51,765 nt of DNA from assembly GCA_024401415.1 (NCBI GenBank), contig JAKSLC010000003.1, positions 1 to 51,765 on the forward strand, given 5' to 3'. A program made the position numbers and the translations under genes. The DNA is from Bacteroidales bacterium (GTDB lineage Bacteria; Bacteroidota; Bacteroidia; Bacteroidales; Marinilabiliaceae). This document shows positions 38,201 to 45,362 of this stretch, piece after piece (the stretch's first letter is position 1; each line of letters starts with the position of its first letter). The notes below the pieces were generated by a model. It ran no database searches, was not told the origin of the DNA, and saw nothing but the letters and a program-made list of their open reading frames with translations.

Positions 38201-40672
38201 CATTCCTATTTGTGTCGTCGTATATAGGATGTTGACGTAGGTATAGTAGCCACCCACAATCATAGGAAATTTGTCTTCATCATTCGTCGTAGCTAATACT
38301 GGTAATGTCAGTCCATGCGCCGATGCCGTATTCTCTCTAGGCACCTCAAATCCACATGTCGCACTCCATGCTACCGACGAAGTCGGATAGTTTTTGATCT
38401 TCAGATTATGGTACCCTAGTTGAAATTTACGTCCAGCATTGAATCTTACATTGTTAAGTACTACATCGGTTCCAAGTGTCGGAACTCCTGTCACACTCTT
38501 TGTGGCAATATTCAAGTCCACAGATGCCAAACCTGCATGGTTTGTTGTGTAATCTTTTATTATCTGCGCACTGGAACCAACCATCGTAACACTGCCTACT
38601 ACCCTTCCTGAATTGGACGTGATGTTTCCGTTAACTTTCAGTGTCGTTCCATCTGCTATCGTTACTGCTGCATTGTCTTCTTTCTCAAGTATAATGTTGC
38701 TCCACTCAACAGCATTCGCATTATATGTAGAATTCTTTTTGCCAAAGAATTTCAAGTCGTGATCTCTAGCTTCGAATGTTCCTGTTATATTGACATCTCC
38801 AGCTATTGTCATGTCATTGTTGGGTGTCATGGTTCCTCTGATTGTCATGTTACCATTGACACGCATACCGCTTTCCAATTCTTTAAGAGAAAGACTCGCA
38901 TTCCTTTCTACAACAAGGTTATTACATGTACCTATCGCCGCATTTATGTCTGTTCCCGTAATCGTAATAGTACCTCCATCAATAAGTGTTGGTAGCGCTA
39001 CCGGATTTGCAGGATCTGAAAAGTCTGCCATCAATATCTGTATGTCAAGGTAGGTTTTCTTGGTTCCTACTGCATTTTTTGCCAGATACATGTTTCCTCC
39101 GTGCATCACCAATTGTGAGCCTTTGCCTAAACATACCGTCTTGTTCGAATAGCCTATTCGGTCTGTACTGGTTGTTTCCCACTGACATGCGTCTATATCA
39201 AAGTATAGGTTACCTCCTGTCTGATAGTGAACAGCTTGCCTGAAGGCTCCACTTGTGTTGAGACTGACAATACGACTGGCATGTAGTTCTCCTCCATTAA
39301 TGGTCATTCGTGTAGGTGTCTGTGACGAGGTTATGATTCCGCCTGCTCTTTCATTTTCTCTTATCGGGTATACATAGAATAGACCAGGACCTCCTGTGGT
39401 GAATTTTCCACTGTTAATCACTAACTGTCCAGCTATAAATACTGGATTATATTTTCCTATCGTAATATCTGCTCCCGATATAGACAACGTAGCGCCTTCT
39501 CGTACGTATATCGCTCCTTTCGAATCCGATACATCTGCAAACTTTAGTACCTCTGGGTCAAACTTACCTCCTGATATTTCATTCCACCATCCATTGGCAT
39601 CTCCAGTAAAGACTACTCCTTGTCCTAAATCAAATACTCCTTTTAGTGCCACAAATGGCAGCTCTCTATATGTCGCGCCCGAATTAAGTGCTGCGTAGGC
39701 AGCAACAGCAAGATAGTTACCTGGTTTCGACGCATATACATGCAGCGTAGCATTGTCATCTTTGTTGGCCGTAATACGGAATAGCCTGTTATTTGAAGCA
39801 TCAGTCGCATTTAGTTTCAGATCTGCTGCTCCATTGCCTATAAATTCGGTTTCTGTATTGTTGAGAGTCTTGGTTCCGTTATACCCATAAAGAATGAGCG
39901 TACCGTCACTGTTGTCAAGGTCTCCTGTAATCACAAGTTTCGAATCTTCACCTCCTTGCGCCGCCGCTACTGATTGTATCGTACCATGGTTTATGACATT
40001 TCCTTTTACTGTTACTGTAATGCCTTTTTCTATGTATAGGGTACAGTTCTTCTCAATCGTAAGATCTCCGTTTATTACATAGTCCGTTGTAAGTGCCAGA
40101 CTTCCTTTCGTAATTTTAGATGCCGGCATAGGTCTCTGTAACGCCTCCGGATTTATCAATCCTAACGAGTTGCCTAGACTGATAGTTTTATTGCTATTGC
40201 TTTCCAAAACAATAGTTCCTTCAAATTGCTCCATATTGAAGAAGTTTCCCGCTTGGGCATCTTCTACACCTAGTCGCAATACTCCACTATCTGTTACTTT
40301 GAAGACTCCAGTTCCTTTCAGGTTCTTAATGACAATTTTCTGAGTGCTGTTTGCTGGCCTGTTGATAAACACCTCTCCATGAACGGTCATGGTGTTTATT
40401 ACTATGTAATTCCCGTCTCCATTCTCAGGCATGGTAAGTGTCATCGTCTTTCCGGCAGCACCGGTGACCTTATACTCTTCATCACTTGCCGTCATCCCTA
40501 GCACCACATTACCTACATTGGTATATACAAGACTCGACGCATCGGTTGTCCAGTTCTCACTGTCGTTCCATTCTCCAGTGTTTTTCGCATAATAGTTATT
40601 CTGCGCATGTACTGAACACACACACAACATACACAGGAGTGCTAATAGTGTTTTATTTATTGTTGATTTCAT
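32219..40672 (-). CDS. Giant repetitive T9SS-secreted surface protein
   Basis: Encodes 2,817 residues. A signal peptide (MKSTINKTLLALLCMLCVCSVHA, cut before Gln24) is followed by an almost uninterrupted beta-solenoid pattern of short hydrophobic strands with Asn/Gly turns, such as GDLTIEKNCTLYIEKG and LNINGNAKLMN. A W-N/D-x-x-x-(N/I)-W module recurs near residues 36-42, 957, 1824 and 2254, marking about four large domains. Two blocks contain VYPIG/VIPLG segments often seen in T9SS cargo. The last 70-75 residues form a type-A-like sorting domain: VFVTIYDLVGNTI-like strands, then NGIYIVQV and the basic tail KKLSLKR. It should be secreted and anchored at the surface; an adhesin role is inferred. 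No consensus promoter was found upstream. Confidence 0.9.
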   Translation of the reverse strand: MKSTINKTLLALLCMLCVCSVHAQNNYYAKNTGEWNDSENWTTDASSLVYTNVGNVVLGMTASDEEYKVTGAAGKTMTLTMPENGDGNYIVINTMTVHGEVFINRPANSTQKIVIKNLKGTGVFKVTDSGVLRLGVEDAQAGNFFNMEQFEGTIVLESNSNKTISLGNSLGLINPEALQRPMPASKITKGSLALTTDYVINGDLTIEKNCTLYIEKGITVTVKGNVINHGTIQSVAAAQGGEDSKLVITGDLDNSDGTLILYGYNGTKTLNNTETEFIGNGAADLKLNATDASNNRLFRITANKDDNATLHVYASKPGNYLAVAAYAALNSGATYRELPFVALKGVFDLGQGVVFTGDANGWWNEISGGKFDPEVLKFADVSDSKGAIYVREGATLSISGADITIGKYNPVFIAGQLVINSGKFTTGGPGLFYVYPIRENERAGGIITSSQTPTRMTINGGELHASRIVSLNTSGAFRQAVHYQTGGNLYFDIDACQWETTSTDRIGYSNKTVCLGKGSQLVMHGGNMYLAKNAVGTKKTYLDIQILMADFSDPANPVALPTLIDGGTITITGTDINAAIGTCNNLVVERNASLSLKELESGMRVNGNMTIRGTMTPNNDMTIAGDVNITGTFEARDHDLKFFGKKNSTYNANAVEWSNIILEKEDNAAVTIADGTTLKVNGNITSNSGRVVGSVTMVGSSAQIIKDYTTNHAGLASVDLNIATKSVTGVPTLGTDVVLNNVRFNAGRKFQLGYHNLKIKNYPTSSVAWSATCGFEVPRENTASAHGLTLPVLATTNDEDKFPMIVGGYYTYVNILYTTTQIGMNAYVTVVPVSDKHPALKNDAAMKCYWIINSTANTEVGENFRLYKCLNFIDSDDLQILRTKRQIFFTNDGSRRGAELSGLAVGLDGVKLKAGTTVSYNTEKGGVGHSLSGEYTGGKSSDADNNWVYTSTKEGKWDDAIWKGETTGSADTRNGVSGSVIKEDDEVKVNDDITFDSQRARNAGVVTISNGKTLTIEESSISSFNAVSIKGDGILKYRMQKNKKGAISVLSAKHSELCNSTTAKLVFELNGQDRTLDVSTMSDYPNLEITGNGKLTIVNGTDFTVRGNLIISGNATFECSKGITVNVDKDILVGENATLIVGEKSGETELKVSGSIRNDGVITGGGCYVYLWNNVTNNKKIDIAGDVYFWGVSGNDEPVVVGGEATGGTKLGDAIIINKSSESCIVEFQTNVTTGADETVVDIQTGVLKLGYEGSTTLKQYPKAEAKDFNIPVDGSLYVTAGTANISIKGVDYRDYSLYLAGRLNLTGGATLNIHKEGDVSTRRGVVYSNNGVMTIEGPDTDSRATTLNVSYITPSSEGSSLDLTTSRKVDINCLGGTPMDGLGAFDIRNGNIILSEATTINITSHSRAPETTPSLYMEPRYAELDSKTTININSPVEFGIQSLSEIGTLNINGNAKLMNSSLSILGGLTIASGKTLDAAGHDITISGDLTAEGTYEVGEGQTTYFVGDGQQIYLPGNSALYNAVFDGTSQEVQGSVVVDNDLTVKKGVLTVSGTLRAHGDVEIDQEAEVAGNGLIVGSGAQSEKSSNLFCEGTVSILDIDNAAGVNCSLKQLKEITIGDKLKITNGVFDIAGNRIELLGNATIEGENFGIDKMISTNGSFTDNGIKMYWKIGDTKTFVIPLGKKGKIYTPIELNNVKATAVGDICFATVDAIHPELKSAIDTNSENVGKTALPYYWTFTCNTLQTSTGYIEMSYPEYRPDYVNASYMIAINTWDIGTTKIAQTEPMKIRISTENRKTFSGEYTACSAGMVVEPLGVFVSLRDGNWTDKIWGRMPLVRDDQTGGLKLGDIEFMRDQQGNIIIYNGNPVPVFYEFVQNAGAVIRSNVTVTTNGINAKHIYIAKDMTLEFAAGTKNNNVTTVRGDGILKVNSSLSFPSGRYDEFCSSTGGTIEYSGEDISYSVFEMPKVNNVKFTGTGERVVRTDIDVVVLGTLTVDGPKVVLNSGRSVAIEGKETALVLKSGSVTGNGYFMMDGNTPQDISVTGNACLPGLTIDNKEGVGVDNDLTVDNVKLVNGILNMNGHNLVVNEGGNIAGGSPTSFIDGKLKVSPRPGAERVYPIGDNGVYARTLMTTSEVGQWELQYVHKSPAELRSYDLSMLNEYWYLKAPSDEAEATIVVRWNGNSGGTFNNNNALVTRTNGEWDIMDYTNYTGNANNGTIKSILHAINNNGIGRYYALSNNSNISDYIWTGRAGTSWNDTQNWMYHSIPEQTSEVTIRKTSGNYPNLTSTSVFIKSMTIEQGAIVNIGAGSKTEISETLTVDNGGSLKLSGGTTNVKGDIRNAGTIILDGHGTNLYAVNIENNGTFNTNYKYSANPNLYYTGNLSGSNKFTVNRTFKTYQMYYVGSATEERLIRGLSGDYVYSYPYKNYSNPLLEKPNGEYKIKGTDPDGNIATSAFLVGLLGDGDRTLVQNGTLSKIQQYTVDAPAYFDEKTNENIGWIWVSQPYPFSLDVSGVVLDSLALNTIYTCTTGGEDDVFITYNKTSNISVNGDLNRIAPFQAIAIRNVSKEQSTRITFNPIKPTSATTLKSQNIETDVVRIKAINKYGISDEIALVFREGGSMKYRTSYDSDKMGGGSDYSPSISILKESKRCAIALYPSIDYLEEDIEIPLSLKGNNERGSLVISNVEFFDNSIDVLICYNGEEQNIRINSEFVLPNSDRIEDGDIKIVLRKVQAEETPTLNTTQVIKSISITAIDNMAVIDIPGLETEAFVTIYDLVGNTIVKRSIKAEKTIIPVEQNGIYIVQVVNGMAVETKKLSLKR

Positions 40673-40793
40673 TTCAATAGTTAATACGACTTTTCAGTCT
40701 ATTCCTACCCTTTATACTCACACTGCATATTTTATGTTTCTTCCCAATCTCCTTTCTCTATGAGTGGCATATAACCCATATCGTTTATTATTT

Positions 40794-40817
40794 TTTTGCG
40801 AGCAACTAGGGTGCTCT
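40794..40817 (+). repeat. 24-bp direct repeat, copy 1
   Basis: TTTTGCGAGCAACTAGGG plus YGCTCT-like end. It matches 40903-40926 at 22 of 24 positions. Confidence 0.8.
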
Positions 40818-40854
40818 CCGAGTATAGCCCGAGTGCTCCCCGAGTATAGCCCCA
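40811..40854 (+). repeat. 22-bp tandem duplication
   Basis: Two adjacent 22-mers (40811-40832 and 40833-40854) of the form GTGCTCyCCGAGTATAGCCC differ at two positions. The first overlaps the end of the 24-bp direct repeat. Confidence 0.8.
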
Positions 40855-40882
40855 CCGTACAGACGGAGCGTGACCCTTCTCA
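40855..40882 (+). repeat. Intergenic repeat element, copy 2
   Basis: Identical over 19 bases to 18823-18841, with CC and TCTCA also shared after that. It follows directly on the 22-bp tandem pair. Confidence 0.7.
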
Positions 40883-40902
40883 AAAAAAACACAATACAAA
40901 AA

Positions 40903-40926
40903 TTTTGCGAGCAACTAGGGCACTCT
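40903..40926 (+). repeat. 24-bp direct repeat, copy 2
   Basis: Partner of 40794-40817, 109 bp away. It lies just upstream of the DUF2851 promoter. Confidence 0.8.
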
Positions 40927-40962
40927 ATATGACTATCCCGAATTTATCCCGATTATATTTTA

Positions 40963-40970
40963 TACTTTTG
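40963..40970 (+). promoter_or_regulatory. -7 box of the DUF2851-CotH-phosphatase-GH95 operon
   Basis: TACTTTTG followed by C matches TAnnTTTG, 30 bp before the ATG at 41001. No clear TTTG at -33. Confidence 0.5.
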
Positions 40971-41000
40971 CATCAACAACAAATTATATTTTTCTACATC

Positions 41001-42284
41001 ATGGAATCACTCCTACACTATATTTGGCAAAATCGCCTGTTCTATCCTTCTGATATCATCGCGTCTTCTGGCGAGTCTATCGAAATAATCAATCCAGGTA
41101 TCTATAATACCAACGCCGGACCAGATTTTCAGTGTGCCATAATCTCTATTAATGGCACTCAATGGGCTGGCAATGTCGAAATACACACTAATGGCAACGA
41201 CTGGTATCTTCATAATCATCATACCGATAAAGAGTACGCTAATGTCATTCTGCATGTGGTCGACTCTCCCTCTAAATCAAAGGTTCTGGATGTTAATGGA
41301 AGAGAAATACCAGAAATTGTTCTCCGTTACCCTAAGGCTATCAAGGATAGCTACCTGACGCTCTCCTCTAGCCCCTCAGATATTCGGTGTCAGGATGTCA
41401 TATCTGACTTGTCTGTTTTAGAACGCGACTCTTGGCTTGATCGTCTCTTAATCGAACGTATGCAACAACGTACCGAACATGTTATGTCTGTCAATGCCGA
41501 ATGCAATGGTAATTGGGAACAGACTCTTTTCATCTTGCTGGCTCGAGCTTTAGGTCAAGGTGTCAATGCCGATGGCCTCCAGGATGTCGCACGTAGATCT
41601 CCTCTTAAGATTATGCAGAAGCTCTCTTCTGTCGAACAGGTAGAAGCTCTCTTGTTCGGCCGGGCTGGTCTTTTGGATAATGATTGTACAGACAGTTACA
41701 TCTCTTCCCTTCGTCGCGAATATAGCTTGCTCCAAGCACGTTTCAATTTGCCCGATTATCAGACTCGCGTATCTTTGAAAAAATTGCGCCTGAGACCTAT
41801 GAGTTTCCCAACTATTCGTATTGCTCAACTCGCAGCTATTGTATTCGCAGCTCATGGTAATCTATCTGCATCTTTCGGTTCCTTGAATGTTAAGGTATTA
41901 TCAAAGGCTTTGGATGTTAAGGCATCTTCTTATTGGGATACTCATTTCGATTTTGGCACCAAGGAGGGCTCACCTGTCGCCAAAAATATCGGCTCTGATA
42001 CAAGGTATCTACTGCTTATCAATGGCATCGTGCCTTGGTTGTATGCCCGAGCTCATCACATGGACAATAAACGCGAGGAGGAGAATATTCTCAAAATGCT
42101 CGAGTTCTTTAAGCCAGAGAAGAATCACCTCATTTCTGCTTGGCAGAAGTTGGGTCTCATCCCTAAGAATGAAGCCGAGGCGTCTGCTCTGATCCACCTT
42201 TCTAAGTATTATTGCGCTCCTAGACGTTGCTTGTCTTGCCGTTTTGGACAGAAATTGCTGGCCAATCGCCATACTGGGGCATAA
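41001..42284 (+). CDS. DUF2851 family protein
   Basis: Encodes 427 residues. It matches the Bacteroidetes DUF2851 family: N-terminal LLHYIWQNRLF, GIYNTNAGPDFQCAII and GNVEIHTNGNDWYLHNH motifs, FDLLARALG-like FILLARALGQGVNADG, and a C-terminal CAPRRCLSCRFGQKLL with three Cys. The acidic and His residues of the N-terminal motif have been seen as nuclease-like, but the function is not established to my knowledge. There is no signal peptide, so it is cytosolic. The start at 41001 is where family similarity begins; longer in-frame starts run into intergenic repeats. The CotH-type gene begins 58 bp downstream. Confidence 0.88.
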   Translation: MESLLHYIWQNRLFYPSDIIASSGESIEIINPGIYNTNAGPDFQCAIISINGTQWAGNVEIHTNGNDWYLHNHHTDKEYANVILHVVDSPSKSKVLDVNGREIPEIVLRYPKAIKDSYLTLSSSPSDIRCQDVISDLSVLERDSWLDRLLIERMQQRTEHVMSVNAECNGNWEQTLFILLARALGQGVNADGLQDVARRSPLKIMQKLSSVEQVEALLFGRAGLLDNDCTDSYISSLRREYSLLQARFNLPDYQTRVSLKKLRLRPMSFPTIRIAQLAAIVFAAHGNLSASFGSLNVKVLSKALDVKASSYWDTHFDFGTKEGSPVAKNIGSDTRYLLLINGIVPWLYARAHHMDNKREEENILKMLEFFKPEKNHLISAWQKLGLIPKNEAEASALIHLSKYYCAPRRCLSCRFGQKLLANRHTGA

Positions 42285-42342
42285 AATGACTTGTTTGTCG
42301 GATTTATTGCTTACCTTTACTCCCCAATCTAATATATCCGTA

Positions 42343-44850
42343 ATGAGATTTGCCAGATTAATTTTATATTCAACCTTAATAGGTAGCTTATTTTCAACAA
42401 ATACAAACGCACAGCTCGTTATTAATGAGTTTATGCAATCTAATGTTGAATGCATTATGGACGATATCAATGAGTTCCCAGACTCATGGGTAGAGTTGTA
42501 TAATACTAGTTCATCTTCTGTCAACCTTTCTGAATATAGCATAGGTATATCTGATAAAACATCAGAAGCATACAAATTACCTTATGCCACTATCCCTGCT
42601 AATGGTTTCATTTTGGTGTATTGCGACAAGGAGTCAAAAGGGTTCCATACTGATTTCAGATTGGAGAGTGGCAAGAATGGAGCAATATATTTGTTCCATA
42701 ATGGAGACGTCGAGGATAAGATTACTAAAATAGCTAAAATGCCCGCCCCTGATGTCGCTTATGGCCGTGAATCTGACGGCGCAGATAAGTGGGGGTATAT
42801 GCTTAAGTCGACTCCTGGCCAGCCTAATAACGGTGGCATATCTAAGGTTATATTAGGAGAACCTGTATTCTCGCCTATCGGAGGTGTATTCGAGTCTAAG
42901 TCTTTCACTGTGTCTTTATCCCTCCCTGAAGATGCTCCTGACAATGCTGTCATTCGGTATACTACAGACGGTTCAGAACCTTCCGAGAATAGCACTTTGT
43001 ATACAGGCTCTATCTCTTTTAGCTCTTCTATGGTTATTCGTGCGAAATTATTCGCCGATGGAGCTGTATCTATCCCTTCAACTACTAATTCATATTTGGT
43101 TCTCGGGCGCAAGGTCACATTGCCCGTAGTCTCTATCGCAACTAATAATAAGTATCTCAACGATAAGTCTATTGGCATCTTCACAAATAATAACGAAAAC
43201 CAGAGGGAGGATTGGCGTAGACCTGTCAATCTCGAGTTTTTCCCAACCCCAGCAGCCGAGGCTGCCCTGAATCAGCTTTGCGAAACTCGCGTCAGTGGCG
43301 GTGCTAGTCGCTCTGCTATGTTCAAAAGCCAGGTCTTATATGCCAATAAGCGTTTCGGCACTAAACGCCTCGAATATGAGTTCTTCCCAAACTCTAAGCC
43401 GGGGGTGACCGACTTCAAGAGTATCATGCTCCGAAATGCAGGTAATGATTTCGATTACCTCTATTTCAGAGATGCCGCTATGCAGATTAATATGGCTAGC
43501 CATTGCGATCTCGATTGGCAAGCTTACCAACCTGTCATTATCTTTATTAATGGCTCTTATCGTGGTATGCTCAATATCCGCGAGCGCTCTAATGAAGATA
43601 ACGTATATACTAATTACAATGGACTCGAGGATATAGATATGTTCGAGAATTGGTACGAGCTGAAGTCTGGCACTTGGGATAACCACGATGCGTTCATCAA
43701 GCTTTTCTCTAAGCCAGATGTTACTTATGCCGAACTGGATAAGGTAATGGACATAAGTGAGTTCTTAAATCTTATGGCGCTAAATATCTTCCACAATAAC
43801 CTCGATTTCCCAGGTAACAATATCGTAATGTGGCGTCCTTCTGCAGAAGGCGGTAAATGGCGTTGGATTTGTAAGGATACAGATTTCGGATTGGGTCTCT
43901 ATGGACGCGACCCTAATTACCAGTATTTCAAATGGCTTGACAATCCTAATTATGACAGCTCTAATGCTTGGGCCAACAGAGAAGAGGATACAAAGTTGTA
44001 TCACGCTATCATTAAAACGCCAGAGGGCAGGGATTTCTTGATTAATAAGTTGGTCGTCTATATGGGCGACTTCCTGAATGGCGAGACTATTAATCCACTC
44101 CTCGATAGCTTATACAGCAATATCAAGTTCGAATATCCTAACCATCGCGCTCTTATAAATCAATGGTGGCCTAACCATAACGAAGAGTACCGCAATGCAA
44201 GAAATTGGGTAATCAATCGTACTTCCAATATGTGGAATCATCTTCGTAGCAAGTTCGCTTTAGGCGCACCTAAAACTGTAAATATCAACAATTACACAAA
44301 AAACGTAGATAAGTGTAGTTTCACTTACAATGATATCCCAATGACTAAGGGTACCCTCAAGGGCAAGGATTATATTGGTCGTACAATAGTACTTAATGGT
44401 ACTCCTAAGAATGACGAATACAAAATAGTCGGCTGGGAAGTCAATAATGGTATAGCTACTAAGATTTACAAGGGCAGTTCTTCGTCAGTAGACGTAACGA
44501 GTGATATATCATACTATTATATCAATGCTATCATCCGAACTATAGACGAGGAAGATCTTCCTGACCCAGAGCCTGAACCTGAACCTGAACCCGAACCCGA
44601 GCCAGAGCCGGAGCCAGAACCCGAGCCAGAACCAGTAATAGAACCTTACGTAGCTATTAATGGCGTCAAGATTATTATTGACGACTTGAGTGAGGGCACT
44701 AAAATTGCTCTGCACAATCTCCAAGGTCAGCTCATCGCAACTCATACCATGAAAAAGGAGCCTTGCGAAATATCTGTACCTTTTGAGGGTATGTACGTTT
44801 TGTCAATAAACGGAAAGGGTCGTAGATTAAAAAACAAAAAAGTACAGTAA
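42343..44850 (+). CDS. Secreted LTD/CotH-domain protein with T9SS-like C-terminal domain
   Basis: Encodes 835 residues. A signal peptide (MRFARLILYSTLIGSLFSTNTNA) leads into a lamin-tail-like domain (about 25-155: LVINEFMQSN, DSWVELYNTS, SLSEYSIG-like). A chitobiase-C-terminal/Fn3-like domain with IRYTTDGSEPS follows (about 170-255). A CotH kinase-like domain (about 262-640) has LRNAGNDF, GSYRGMLNIRERSNEDN and the metal-binding pair Asp512/Asp514 in CKDTDFG. A (PE)n spacer at 742-764 leads to a tail like a T9SS type-A domain (ALHNLQGQLIATHTM, GMYVLSINGKGRR). CotH proteins are atypical kinases that phosphorylate spore-coat proteins in Bacillus; the targets here are unknown. The start at 42343 gives the signal peptide. 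The phosphatase gene follows 18 bp later. Confidence 0.88.
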   Translation: MRFARLILYSTLIGSLFSTNTNAQLVINEFMQSNVECIMDDINEFPDSWVELYNTSSSSVNLSEYSIGISDKTSEAYKLPYATIPANGFILVYCDKESKGFHTDFRLESGKNGAIYLFHNGDVEDKITKIAKMPAPDVAYGRESDGADKWGYMLKSTPGQPNNGGISKVILGEPVFSPIGGVFESKSFTVSLSLPEDAPDNAVIRYTTDGSEPSENSTLYTGSISFSSSMVIRAKLFADGAVSIPSTTNSYLVLGRKVTLPVVSIATNNKYLNDKSIGIFTNNNENQREDWRRPVNLEFFPTPAAEAALNQLCETRVSGGASRSAMFKSQVLYANKRFGTKRLEYEFFPNSKPGVTDFKSIMLRNAGNDFDYLYFRDAAMQINMASHCDLDWQAYQPVIIFINGSYRGMLNIRERSNEDNVYTNYNGLEDIDMFENWYELKSGTWDNHDAFIKLFSKPDVTYAELDKVMDISEFLNLMALNIFHNNLDFPGNNIVMWRPSAEGGKWRWICKDTDFGLGLYGRDPNYQYFKWLDNPNYDSSNAWANREEDTKLYHAIIKTPEGRDFLINKLVVYMGDFLNGETINPLLDSLYSNIKFEYPNHRALINQWWPNHNEEYRNARNWVINRTSNMWNHLRSKFALGAPKTVNINNYTKNVDKCSFTYNDIPMTKGTLKGKDYIGRTIVLNGTPKNDEYKIVGWEVNNGIATKIYKGSSSSVDVTSDISYYYINAIIRTIDEEDLPDPEPEPEPEPEPEPEPEPEPEPEPVIEPYVAINGVKIIIDDLSEGTKIALHNLQGQLIATHTMKKEPCEISVPFEGMYVLSINGKGRRLKNKKVQ
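44566..44634 (+). repeat. Pro-Glu dipeptide repeat inside the CotH-type gene
   Basis: Twenty-three codons alternate Pro and Glu between the catalytic region and the C-terminal sorting-like domain. The 6-bp repeat (CCNGAR) has mixed synonymous codons, so it is partly degraded and less slippage-prone than a pure repeat. It likely acts as a rigid spacer. Confidence 0.9.
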
Positions 44851-44868
44851 CTAGCATATAATATTTGC

Positions 44869-45336
44869 ATGAACAATAAAGTTAAGTCTATCCTCTTCGT
44901 TTGTTTGGGTAATATCTGCCGCTCCCCAATGGCTGAAACTATCATGGCTAAGGTACTGGATGATGCTGATTTATCTTCTACCATTCATATAGACTCGGCT
45001 GGTATAATAGATTACCATGAAGGAGAAAAGGCCGATATCCGTATGCGTCAGCATGCGGCCGACCATGGGTACGATATTCTTCATAGAAGCCGACCTGTAA
45101 CAGAGGACGATTTCTATAATTTCGACCTTATTGTGGGTATGGATAGGTCTAATATGGAAGAACTCGAACGCAAACGACCTGCTGACGCGAAGGCTAGACT
45201 TGCCATGGTAGCTCAGTATGTCACTCCCCCACAACCTGTACCTGATCCTTACTATGGAGGAGATGCAGGGTTCGAATTCGTCATTACTCTCCTTGAAGAG
45301 GCTTGCCAAAATATCCTCAAGATGGAGGTCCAATAA
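44869..45336 (+). CDS. Low-molecular-weight protein-tyrosine phosphatase
   Basis: Encodes 155 residues, normal family length. The catalytic P-loop C-X5-R is Cys12-LGNIC-Arg18 within FVCLGNICRSPMAE. The general-acid Asp lies in VPDPYYGG. DRSNMEELE matches the conserved DxSN region. The protein is cytosolic and dephosphorylates phosphotyrosine or acts in polysaccharide-export control in some bacteria; no capsule genes are near here. It lies 18 bp after the CotH-type gene and 26 bp before the GH95 gene. A near-match to a -7 box (TAATATTTG, one base too long) precedes it, so a secondary promoter is possible. Confidence 0.94.
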   Translation: MNNKVKSILFVCLGNICRSPMAETIMAKVLDDADLSSTIHIDSAGIIDYHEGEKADIRMRQHAADHGYDILHRSRPVTEDDFYNFDLIVGMDRSNMEELERKRPADAKARLAMVAQYVTPPQPVPDPYYGGDAGFEFVITLLEEACQNILKMEVQ

Positions 45337-45362
45337 GCTTAAATAGTTAACACAACATAAGT

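Larger units (their letters stand above)
40673..41000. other. Repeat-rich divergent intergenic region
   Basis: About 330 bp separates the giant surface protein from the DUF2851 operon. It holds two copies of a 24-bp direct repeat, a 22-bp tandem duplication and a second copy of the element seen at 18823, then the promoter at 40963. An open frame crosses it in phase with the DUF2851 gene, but the sequence is repetitive and unlike any protein, so I treat it as non-coding. Confidence 0.7.

Noticed and set aside
40764-41000. In-frame 79-codon N-terminal extension of the DUF2851 gene
   Set aside because: The extension translates the intergenic tandem and direct repeats and precedes the promoter match at 40963. 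Family similarity starts at the ATG at 41001.
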